From: an uncultured bacterium
Lineage (GTDB): Bacteria > Verrucomicrobiota > Kiritimatiellia > RFP12 > UBA1067
Reading direction: 5' to 3'
Assembly: GCA_902779565.1 (NCBI GenBank)
Contig: CACZCD010000003.1
Coordinates: forward strand, 1-64,000
DNA length: 64,000 bases
Shown here: positions 1-8,685 of the stretch, piece by piece
How the letters are laid out: every line of letters begins with the position of its first letter
Position numbering within the stretch: the first letter of the stretch is position 1
The notes under the pieces: model-generated
What the model was told of the DNA's origin: nothing
What the model saw: only the letters and a program-made list of their open reading frames with translations
The model's database searches: none
Made by a program: the position numbers and the translations under genes

Positions 1-607
1 AGACCCGCTTGATGATCTTCGCCGTATGGACATTGTGCTCGGCAATCAGCTTCGGCGTGTTCGCCTTCACGTTGTTCGACTCGTTCCACATCTCGTAGTC
101 GCGCACGCGGTCCTTGAAGTGATTGACAAGCGCCTCGACCCACTTGTCCCATGCCTCAAGCGCTTCGCCAGACGGAAACGAGCTTCCCATCAGCGCCGCC
201 GAGCCGCCGTTGACGTAGAGCGGATTGCCGTAGCCCGTTTCGAGCATCGGGTCGAGGCCATGCGCAATCGCCCAATCCACGATATCGTCGAGCCACTTGA
301 AGTCATATTTCCCCTTCTCCTTCTCGCACTTCGCCCATCCCGCCTGAAGCCGGATCTTCCGGATGCCGAGGGCCGGCAGGAATTCACGGTACTGCTCAAA
401 ATCGGCGTAGTCGCGGTCGAGGCATTCGCACCCGATCGTCCACATCGAGTCGCCAACCTCCGCCGCCGTGCGCGGCGCAAGCGTGCCGAGACGCGGAAGA
501 TCAACCTTGAGCGGTACCTTCACCCTGTCGGGCGCCGTTGACGGCGCAATTCCATACGAGAACGCCGAGCAGGCGGCGAACATCAAAGCGATCATCTGTC
601 GTTTCAT
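1..607 (-). CDS. Clan GH-A-like glycoside hydrolase, N-terminal part (runs off the window)
   Basis: Open frame from ATG at 607 to the window edge, about 202 residues. It opens with a short signal peptide (MKRQMIALMFAACSAFSYG), so the enzyme is probably exported. It continues into the first half of a (beta/alpha)8 barrel. The motif YEMWNESNN near residue 174 carries the Asn-Glu pair typical of the acid/base strand of clan GH-A enzymes. It is clearly paralogous to the gene at 2010-3553: both share GCECLDRD, AGWAKCEKE and the WNE motif at the same spacing. The nucleophile half lies outside the window. Substrate is unknown; the neighbouring uxaC suggests uronate-containing glycans. No strong Shine-Dalgarno is seen. 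Confidence 0.75.
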   Translation of the reverse strand, partial: MKRQMIALMFAACSAFSYGIAPSTAPDRVKVPLKVDLPRLGTLAPRTAAEVGDSMWTIGCECLDRDYADFEQYREFLPALGIRKIRLQAGWAKCEKEKGKYDFKWLDDIVDWAIAHGLDPMLETGYGNPLYVNGGSAALMGSSFPSGEALEAWDKWVEALVNHFKDRVRDYEMWNESNNVKANTPKLIAEHNVHTAKIIKRV

Positions 608-680
608 GGGTTCAATCTCTTTTTGTCTTACAGTCCTATTTTCACGGCAATCATTCAGACGATCATCGTCCGACGACGCA

Positions 681-1679
681 CTACCCCATCAGCAGATCGA
701 AGTCCTCCTCGATCGGCGGGCGTCCGTATTCGCTGATCTCGTAGGCCTCCAGCATCTTCGGCAAGGGCTTTCCGGGATACTGTTCGCGCCAAGCGTCCGC
801 AAATCGCGCGGCATCGCGCAGCTTCTTGGCGGCCCAGTATTTCTTGAGGTAGGCATTGCGGGCGGCGATGTTCTTCGTACGGTCTCCAATGGCGGCGACC
901 TCGTCCTCGCAACCCTTGTCCCATGGCAGCCACTCGTAGAACTGCGAAACCTGGCAGTCGAGCGCATCGCACCACTTCTCGATGTACGGATCGCAGTCGA
1001 TGAGAATGTCGGGACGCATGATGCGCGGCACCGTGAAGTCGTCACGCATCAGGATGATGAGTGGACGGCGGCGCAGGGCCTTCGATCCCTCGATCCAGTG
1101 CGGGCAGCCCAGCATGTAGCCGCAGTCCTTCACGAGCGTTCCGACCGTCCGGTGGTCGACGTGATAGTCGCAGTCACGATGGGTGATGACGATATCCGGC
1201 TCGAACTCCTGGATCTTGCGGGCGACGAGCTCGCGCGCCTCGAAGTCGTTCGGCACGTGGGCATCGCCGTAGCCGTAGATGTCGTAGCTGTCGAGGCCCC
1301 AGACCTTGGCGGCGTTCAGCGTCTCCTGGCGGCGTGTCGCCGCCGTCTCTTTGCGGCTAAGCTTGTGATGTCCGATATCGCCATTGCAGACGGCGACGAA
1401 CTTGACGCGCGCCCCTTTGGCGATGAGCTTCGCTGCCGTGCAGCCGCACGTGATATCCGCATCGTCCGGATGCGCGCCGATGACCATGACGCGCTGCGGT
1501 CCGGGCGTGCGGGGAATCGAGGCCTTGACAGGCGGACAAGCCGCCACGTAGGTCTTTCCGCGTATGGTCCGCTGCCGGTCGGAAAGACACGTCGGCGCAG
1601 AGGACGCGTTGCCGGCCATCGCCCCGGAGGCCGCCAGCATGAATCCGGCACCAATAAATTTTCTTCTTTCGATGTGCAT
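681..1679 (-). CDS. PIG-L/LmbE-family deacetylase, exported
   Basis: 332 residues from the ATG at 1679, chosen because AAAGGAG lies just upstream. A longer in-frame start would translate an upstream run of TAGTTGG-type repeats and is not credible. The N-terminus (ERRKFIGAGFMLAASGAMA) is a Tat-like signal. The zinc-binding AHPDDAD motif (about residue 58) and HRDCDYHVDHR (about residue 155) match the PIG-L N-acetylglucosaminyl-deacetylase family. The likely role is deacetylation of an N-acetylated sugar in the periplasm or outside the cell. It follows the glycosidase locus but is separated from it by 330 bp of repeats. Confidence 0.85.
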   Translation of the reverse strand: MHIERRKFIGAGFMLAASGAMAGNASSAPTCLSDRQRTIRGKTYVAACPPVKASIPRTPGPQRVMVIGAHPDDADITCGCTAAKLIAKGARVKFVAVCNGDIGHHKLSRKETAATRRQETLNAAKVWGLDSYDIYGYGDAHVPNDFEARELVARKIQEFEPDIVITHRDCDYHVDHRTVGTLVKDCGYMLGCPHWIEGSKALRRRPLIILMRDDFTVPRIMRPDILIDCDPYIEKWCDALDCQVSQFYEWLPWDKGCEDEVAAIGDRTKNIAARNAYLKKYWAAKKLRDAARFADAWREQYPGKPLPKMLEAYEISEYGRPPIEEDFDLLMG

Positions 1680-1691
1680 TGTTTTCTCCTT

Positions 1692-1782
1692 TAGTTGATA
1701 GTTGGTAGTTGATAGTTGGTAGTTGATGGCGGTAGTTGGTAGTTGGTAGTTGGCAGTTGGTAGTTGGCAGTTGATAATTGAT
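1692..1782. repeat. Degenerate heptanucleotide tandem repeat (TAGTTGG/TAGTTGA)
   Basis: About eleven units of a 7-bp repeat, with interruptions such as GGCGG and GGCAG. Because 7 is not a multiple of 3, any frame through it reads as a 7-residue repeat (NYQLPTT-like in the minus frame). The same repeat family recurs at 26951-26983 and 60312-60383. Confidence 0.85.
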
Positions 1783-1791
1783 GGCGGCAGG

Positions 1792-1899
1792 AACTCCCCC
1801 TCTAAGATAGAGGGGGTGGCCGTAGGCCGGGGGAGTATGACTGACGACGGGACCATACCCCCTCGCCCCTTCGGGGCACTCCCCCTGTCTCAGGGGGAG
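1792..1899. repeat. Cluster of G/C-rich hairpins
   Basis: Four perfect inverted repeats lie in a row: CCCCCTCT (1796-1803) with AGAGGGGG (1809-1816); GGCC (1818-1821) with GGCC (1825-1828), itself inside an alternative outer pair ACTCCCCC (1793-1800)/GGGGGAGT (1829-1836); GCCCC (1865-1869) with GGGGC (1873-1877); and CTCCCCCTG (1879-1887) with CAGGGGGAG (1891-1899). The arrangement looks like a dispersed palindromic element and could also act as a transcription barrier. Confidence 0.7.
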
Positions 1900-2009
1900 A
1901 GTTTGTTGTCACCCACTCCCTCACTCTTACACTGTTATCTTCATCTATCATCTGTCAAACACGCCCTGCCAAAAATGAATCACTACATCTCATTGCGATC
2001 AACATGATG

Positions 2010-3553
2010 CTATTTCATCAAATCCAGCGCGGCGCGCTCGGTGACGAGGCAGGGCGAGTCGTACGCCGGGATGCGCACAAGCGAAACGCCGCGCGAATGC
2101 ACGATCTGCCGCTTCGCAGGAATCTCGTACACCGCACCCGTGAAGAGGTCCACCCAAACCGGATCCTTCAGCGGTTCGCCCGCCCACTCGAACACGGCAG
2201 GGCGCGTCGTGAAGTCGTCGGACGGCACGCCGAGGGTATCGATATGCGCCAGCCGCGTGAACTTGTCCTTGTCCGTCTGCCATTCCGGGGCCGGTATCCG
2301 CGTGCCGGTTATGGTCGGCACCCGGCGCGTCAGTCCGTCGCTTGTGTTGACCTCATTGAACGTCTTCTTCGTACCCACGTATCCGTGATCCCAGAACGTG
2401 AAGAGCCGGTATTTGCCGTCCTTGATGTATTCGTAGAGCGAAAGGCAGCGGTCGATCGTGGTGACCTTCGGCGACGGGACGAGCACCACCGAGTCGTCAA
2501 ACACCGCAGCGACGTTCTGCACCGCGTAGTACGCCTTCTTGATCTGATAGACCTGATAGTCGGCGTTGGCACGAAGGATCCCCTTCCGGTTGAGATACTC
2601 GAACGGCGAATAGGGGCCATGGTACTGCAGGTCGCAGAGGGAATACACGCTGCTGCCGCAGCCGTGCCCGAGGTCGCCCAGCATGCGACGCATATCCCAC
2701 TTCGCCTGAGAGTTCTCGCTCCAGGGATAGTTGGAGAGCGCAAAGCGGTCGCTCCATTCCGAGATGCAGCCGTTCTCGCCCTGACGCATCTTGGCCTTGG
2801 GTGCGTACTTCCGGCAGACCTCGATCAGCTTCTCCACCCGTTCGTAGGAGGAATCGGGGTTGTAGGCGTAGCCGTGGTAGATGTAGGTGTCGAAAAGGTC
2901 GATGCCACCCTGCTTCGCGATCTCCGCGATACAGGCCTCGAACGTCTCGGGCAAGCCGTGCGCACGTTGAGGTCGGCGATCCGCTCCGGCGGATTGCGCT
3001 TCATCCCGCCGTTGTCCGGCTCGTTCCACATCGCGTAGTCCCGCACGCGCCCCTTGTAGTGTTCGCCCAGCTTCTCGATCCAGATATCCCACTTCGCGAG
3101 ACCTTCCGGCGTGCTGGGCATGCCGTCCGAAAGCCCGGCGCCGCCCGCACCCTTGTAGATCGGGTTACCGTAGCTGATGTCGAGAAGCACATTGATGCCG
3201 TGCGCATTCGCCCAGTCAACACAATGGTCGAGCCATGCGAAGTCGAACTTCCCTGGCTCCTTCTCGCACTTCGCCCAACCGGCGAAGAGACGGATCTCCT
3301 TGATGCCTAAAGGCACGATGTAGTCCTTGTACTGGTCGAAGTCCGTGAAGTCCCGGTCGAGGCACTCGCAGCCCACCGTCCACGGGGAACCCTTGATCTC
3401 GTCCGCGCTGCGCGGCCGCAGGGTGCCGATCCTGTTCAGGTCCACCTTGAGCGGACTCGGATTCCGGTCCGCCGACGTGTCGATCGGAGCGAGCTCCGTT
3501 CCGGCGAACCCGCACATGACAGCCGTAGCCACGACAATTGACAGTTTATTCAT
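2010..3553 (-). pseudogene. Clan GH-A-like glycoside hydrolase, frameshifted by an internal deletion near 2955
   Basis: The gene starts at ATG 3553 (AAAGGAC upstream), overlapping the stop of the metallophosphoesterase by ATGA. The first frame encodes a signal peptide and a barrel N-half with YAMWNEPDN near residue 176 (acid/base Glu). Right after LNVRTA the product switches frame at about 2954-2957, continuing LPETFEACIAE and running to 2010. The second half includes MRQGENG, a candidate nucleophile Glu. The total length (1544 nt) is not a multiple of three. Comparison with the adjacent paralogue (TAKIIKRV after the same point) suggests some tens of bases are missing. It is a real broken gene or an assembly error; both catalytic halves are otherwise intact. 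Confidence 0.75.
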
Positions 3554-5067
3554 GATTTGTCCTTTGCTTTTTTATCTTCCTGTTGTTGTTCTTTGGAAAT
3601 GGATTTCAAGCTCATCATCCGCCACGCCGTCGCGAGAGGCTCACCCTTGCCGCCAAACGCATTCACCGGACGCACCACGAACCGCAGAAGATGCCGCTCC
3701 GGCACCTCCTCCTCGGCAAAGAGGCATTCCACCGGCAGCGTATCCATCGCCGCCCCGTAGAGGTAGCGCGGGGAGAATACGCGCTTCTGCAGGAGGATGC
3801 GCTCCAGGTCGTCCTGCTGCAACTCAAGGGAGACCTCGTAGTCGTTGGCCCGCGGCGTCGTAGAGGTGGCCGGCGCGGCCGGAAACTTCACCGCATACAT
3901 GCCATGCTTCTTCCCGAGCCGATCCTTGCCCTCGGTGGCGGCCAGCGTGATCCGCGCACCCTGCGGGAACACCGGGGCACGCTCCGTCCGTGCGCGGGCG
4001 GCAAACGAGAATGGACGCTGCTCCGGCGGGAGCCGGAACGATGAGAACGGCACGATCCAGTCCGGCCCCAACGGGATGTCATGCTCGAACTCCCAGCGCC
4101 TCACGACCATACCGTTCTCGTGGACCGTGCAGAAGAACCCCTGATGGGTGAGATGCGACGGATGCTGTGGCATCATCTGCACGGGCGGGCGCGGCGGACG
4201 GTCGCCCGTGTTGTAGCCGTTCTCGCGCCCTCCCGGCGTGCAGCAGTAGCGCAGCGAGGGCGTTTCGATGCAGGTGAACGCCCCCTGCCAAATGTTCTTC
4301 TCAAAGAATCCGCAGATGTGTCCATGGCCGCAGAACGCGATCGCGTTGGGAATCTTCGAGAGGAGCGCGGCCGACTCGCCGTTGTCGCGTCCGTGCGAAC
4401 CTGCGCCGCAGACGGTGCCCAGCAGGAGCCGATGCTGGGAATAGAACACCGGCTTGCTTGGGTCAAACGTGTGTTCCTTCAGGAACTCCGCCAGTCCCGG
4501 CGAGGCGTTCCCGTGCGAATTGCCCGGCTCGCCCTTGGTGAAGTGGTAGAGGATGAACGGATAGCCCTTCACGTACTTGAGTTCGATCGGGTGCCACTCC
4601 TCCTTGAAGCAACGCTCCCAGATGGCCTTGCGGTCGCCGGTGAAGATCAGGTTCTTCCGGCGCATCTCCGCATCGGGCCACAAGGCGGCGGCCTCGGGAC
4701 GGTCCACATAGTTCGTCGCCATGTCGTGGTCGCCATAGTGCATCAGGTTCACGACCGGCTCGCCGTCCGAACGTCTGCCGCCGGGGAAGACCTTGAACCA
4801 GACGTCTGCCGTGTTCTGGAGCTGCATCGCAAGACCGAAATGAGCGATGTCCCCGCTCACCAACACGCCATCAGCCTTCCAGCCATCGAGTTTCCGGAGC
4901 GCCTTCTCAAATACCGCCATCTGCTCGGACGAATGGATGTGGATGTCGGCAAGGGCGCCAAAGCGCATCTTGACCGCGCCCAGCGCCTCCATCGCCTGCG
5001 CTCTCCACGCGCCCATCGCCGCAAATGCGGCCGTACCACCCAAAAATGACCTGCGGTTGACCATCAT
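3550..5067 (-). CDS. Exported calcineurin-like metallophosphoesterase
   Basis: 505 residues from ATG 5067. The start overlaps the stop of the upstream LamG protein as TAATG, and a second ATG follows at once. The N-terminus NRRSFLGGTAAFAAMGAWRA is a Tat signal. The metallophosphoesterase metal-site motifs appear in order: LADIHIH (about residue 37), SGDIAHFG (about 70), YGDHD (about 115), YSQHR and GHGHICG (about 247). The likely role is a periplasmic phosphoesterase or phosphatase working with the surrounding glycan enzymes. It overlaps the next glycosidase by 4 bp, so translation is coupled. A much longer upstream reading frame exists but lies in the wrong frame of the LamG gene. Confidence 0.85.
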   Translation of the reverse strand: MMVNRRSFLGGTAAFAAMGAWRAQAMEALGAVKMRFGALADIHIHSSEQMAVFEKALRKLDGWKADGVLVSGDIAHFGLAMQLQNTADVWFKVFPGGRRSDGEPVVNLMHYGDHDMATNYVDRPEAAALWPDAEMRRKNLIFTGDRKAIWERCFKEEWHPIELKYVKGYPFILYHFTKGEPGNSHGNASPGLAEFLKEHTFDPSKPVFYSQHRLLLGTVCGAGSHGRDNGESAALLSKIPNAIAFCGHGHICGFFEKNIWQGAFTCIETPSLRYCCTPGGRENGYNTGDRPPRPPVQMMPQHPSHLTHQGFFCTVHENGMVVRRWEFEHDIPLGPDWIVPFSSFRLPPEQRPFSFAARARTERAPVFPQGARITLAATEGKDRLGKKHGMYAVKFPAAPATSTTPRANDYEVSLELQQDDLERILLQKRVFSPRYLYGAAMDTLPVECLFAEEEVPERHLLRFVVRPVNAFGGKGEPLATAWRMMSLKSISKEQQQEDKKAKDKS

Positions 5068-8000
5068 TACCTCACAGTGACAATCATTCCCTTTGGAAGG
5101 ATATCCAGAATAATCGCCGAGGCCGTCCGCCTCAATGCGTATGACTTCTTCCCAGCCGAACCGGCGTCCACGGAAAGGGTCAGATCCAAAGGAGCGGGAA
5201 GCGTGCCCGCCGAGAGGAGCGTGTACGAACCCGCCACGGCCGGCGGAACGATTGCCACCTCGATGGTGACGGCGGCGGGTAGGGAGACCGTACCGTTCGC
5301 GGCGACAACGGCATTCGCGGCGGCACCGGACGAAACGGTGGCGTCTATCGTGAACGACAGCATCTCGTTCGTGAACGCGACCGTTCCCGTGAAGCCCGAA
5401 TCGAACTTCGGCGCGGCCGCCACGCAAGGCACGTTCACCGTGCCCGCGCCGGTCACCGTCGCCCCCGTGAAATCGCCATAGCCGGGAAGCGTCGTTCCGC
5501 ACCACTTGCGCATCAGGTACGCCTCCACGAGGTTGCGCTCGGAATCCTCAAGTTCGCGCGAGAACATCAGCATCTCGCCCAAGATCTCGCCCTGCACCTC
5601 GCCCAGCGCATTGGTGTATGTGTTGCGCTGGTAGTCGCTGAACACGCCGAGCGCGAGATCTGTCCCGAACACCGTGGAGAACACCTCCTTGCGCCCGTTG
5701 AACCCGCGAACCGTCGCATTCACCGCCACGCCATCAAGATAGACGGCGGCGCTCGTGTATTCACTCTTGGCGTCCGACGGCCAGATCGGGGAGGTGTAAT
5801 CGCTCTTGGTGAATTTCGCGGCGGCATCGCTCGCCGCAATACGCTGCCCGAGATCGGACCTGGTCACATCCACCGCAGTTCCCAGCGGCGTGCCGCCACC
5901 ACCGGACGAATCCATCGCCATGATCACCGTACGCACCGGCATGGGCGATATCGTCGTGGTGTCAACATTGTTCGACCACTGGTTCAACCTGATAAGCGCT
6001 CCGTCGGGATAGACCTTTCCAATGGCACCGGAAGAGCCGGCACGCAAGTCGAGCCAGCCGTCGTCTCGCCGGTAGGGTCCACGGGCAATGGCGTTTGCAA
6101 AGATCATCCAGGCACCGTCAGACTTGCCCAAGACACGATCATTCAAATGCTTCACCAGCGAGGGTGAATAAGAAGAACTATGAAAGTCCATCGAACTCCG
6201 CACGGATGGATCAAACCAGCCGGTACGGTCGGCAATCGCCGCCACTTCGTCATCCGTTGGCGCCGCGCACACAGGGAGATCAAGCGTGTGCCCGGCGAGG
6301 GCGACAGTGCCGGTATAGACGCCGCCGAGCGCAGCATCCGTTTCAAGCGCGATAGTACCCGCGCCATAAACGCGCGCCTCAACGGGTTGGAGCAGGTACC
6401 GCCCTTGTACTGCGACGCCAACCCCCACTTCTCCGCAAGATAACGCTCCACACGAAGGCGCTCCGTGTCGGTAAGCTCCTCGGTGAAAATCAATATTTCG
6501 GCGACATTCATGCCGCCACCGGCATTCATGTTCGTATCATCAGGAAGTGCGAGTCCACTTATGGTGTGGGTTCCGGGATCAATCGTGACAATCTGCCATC
6601 CACCGTTGAAGTAGCAGTCCGTCGGATTCACCTGCGCCTCACCATCAAGCCACACGGCGCAGTCCGTGCAGGCACTAGGCAGAACCGGAGCTGACAGCGT
6701 CGCGTTCGCACGGGCGAAATCGCCGTTCTTGTTCCCGAGCACCGCTTTACCGCCGCCCGGCGATGAATCGAACACCATCACGACAAGCTTGACCGCAACG
6801 TTGTTCGCAGCTGCACCGTTGCGCGTAATCCGGAAGCGACACGCCCGAGCCTTTCCACTGGCATCACGGGTATCCAAGCTCATGTACGGCCCATTCCAGT
6901 CGCCCGTCACACGATGCGGACTGATGTAGTTGGCCGAGTTGTTCGTGGGCAGACGGCGGAACGCGTATGATTGCGCCCCTCTCACATCATGCCAGTACTC
7001 CACGACCGGATAAACGTTATTCTTCAAATCTCCATACGCCACCGTGTAGGTCATTGCATTATCGTCATAGATGTTCTGCGTCCACGACCCCTCGGCCGAC
7101 GCATCGCACCAGAGCAATGCGCGGTTGAGAATATTGGAGACCGTGCTGGCAGCCGCCAACGTGAGCGCGCCGCCGTTCAGGCGTATGGACGGCGAGTTGG
7201 TGCCATCAGACACGACACGCGCCGAAACGGACGAATCAGCAAGTTCTATCTCGTAGCCCGGCGCAAGGGAGGACACGGTGTTGTCCGAACCGGAAAGCGT
7301 AATTGTCTTGACGCCCGTGACACCAACATCGATGTTGGCAAGGTCGTATTCGCCGAGCAGGAACAGGCCGCCCGCACCCGTCTTGATCTCATGAATTCCC
7401 GAAACAGACGATGATGCCGCCACGCTTGCCCCGTAAACAACCCGGCCGTCCGCACCAAGTGCGGCGAGCGAAAGCGACGATGTGTAGCGTGAATCGCCAG
7501 AAATGCTGATCGTGCCGTTCGCCGCCGAGAGCGTCAACGCGCCGCCGCGTTCCACTTTTATGTTTCCGCCCGTCGCCGTGCCAGTGGTTGTCATGGAGGA
7601 AGTGCCGGTCGCATACACGGCGGCACTGTCCACACACGTGAAATCGCCGACCGACGTGCCAGAGGCAAGCTGGAGCCGAGCCTTGTTGGAAGAGAGGCTC
7701 AATGCCCCGGAGGTGCTGAACGGATTTGTGAAAGTCACTCTATCTTTCTCGCCTGCGTCCCAAACATAGCTATAATCCCCGTAAATATCCATGCTTACAG
7801 ATCCGGAACCCGAAAGCGTTCCCGTGAAATCGCCCGCATACCGGCTTGCGATTGCGAACTTGGCGGTGCTGTCCGTCAGCACCACGTCGTTCGTGAACGT
7901 CCAGTCTGCTATAGGAGAGATGCTTCCGTAACCGGCAGACGTGTCAAGATGCAGCAGGGTGAACGTGCCGCCGGCACCGACGCGCACCGTTGCGCCGTCT

Positions 8001-8653
8001 GGAATCGCGCCATGCCCTGTCTCGATCAGCTGGAAAGAGGAAAACGCTATGTCACCATCTCCATCCTTGTATCTCTCAAGAACATCTGCACCATAGGCGT
8101 ATATGCGGGCAGCCGGATCAAACGTGAAAGCCACCTTCTCAGCGTCCGGCAGACGAACCCACACCGATGACCCCTGAAATCTTACAGAACCGGTTGTTGC
8201 GTTGTCAGAAGAGTCCACAAACGAAATGTCATCAGCATCAAATACGGCGAAAGCCGAATATCCGACCCCTCCTCGCCCGAACCGGAATTTGCCGATGTCG
8301 CCCTTGACAACGATCTTGGCACCCTGCTGCGCGATGAAGCCACCCGAGAAAATGGGGCCGTCGCCACTTCGTGCCGTCAAGTCAAGGGTAAGCGTGCAAT
8401 CTGCCGATAGGCGGAAACGCGGCTTTACGTCCACACCACCGTCATTCAAAATCTTCACGGTGCAATTGCCCGAACAGTCGATGTAGCTCGAATAGACGTT
8501 GAAGTCCTTGTCAACGTCTGTGCCACTCACGCTCGTCATCTCGAACGTCGTACCGTCGGTGACGTTGGTCGTCCATGCGGCAAATGAAGCGCTCGAGAAC
8601 AGCGCCATCAGCCCGCAAACAATGATTTTCGCCCATTTCCTTGATTCCAACAT
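5067..8653 (-). pseudogene. Large exported LamG/beta-solenoid surface protein with a frameshift near 6390-6405
   Basis: The start at 8653 has an excellent AAAGGAGG. A signal peptide (AKIIVCGLMALFSSASFA) precedes a Ser/Thr/Gly-rich beta-solenoid passenger of about 450 residues. Two LamG-like modules follow, each ending in a related signature: ERLRVERYLAEKWGL in the first and ERNLVEAYLMRKW in the second. The frame is open to 6152. After SQYKGG the homologous reading passes to another frame (LLQPVEARVYGAGT) that runs to 5067. Total length (3587 nt) is two more than a multiple of three, so a single-base change near 6395-6404 explains it. No PEP-CTERM or autotransporter barrel is seen. A programmed shift, decay or a sequencing error are all possible. 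Confidence 0.7.
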
Positions 8654-8685
8654 GATAGACCTCCTTTAATTGGTTGTGTAGTTTA

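Larger units (their letters stand above)
1680..2009. other. Gene-free interval made of heptamer repeats and a hairpin cluster
   Basis: This 330-bp stretch has no credible gene. Bases 1692-1782 are heptamers of the type TAGTTGG/TAGTTGA. Bases 1792-1899 hold four strong hairpins, listed separately. The remainder up to 2009 is AT-richer spacer with the Shine-Dalgarno of the PIG-L gene at the low end and the stop of the upstream glycosidase at the high end. Confidence 0.8.

Noticed and set aside
1692-1782. Possible CRISPR array
   Set aside because: The repeat unit is only 7 bp, contiguous, with no spacers, and no cas genes are present.
5068-5505. Extended N-terminus of the metallophosphoesterase (MVRNDASRLW...)
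   Set aside because: It is Arg/Gly-rich shadow sequence of the LamG gene; the Tat signal at 5067 and the TAATG overlap mark the real start.
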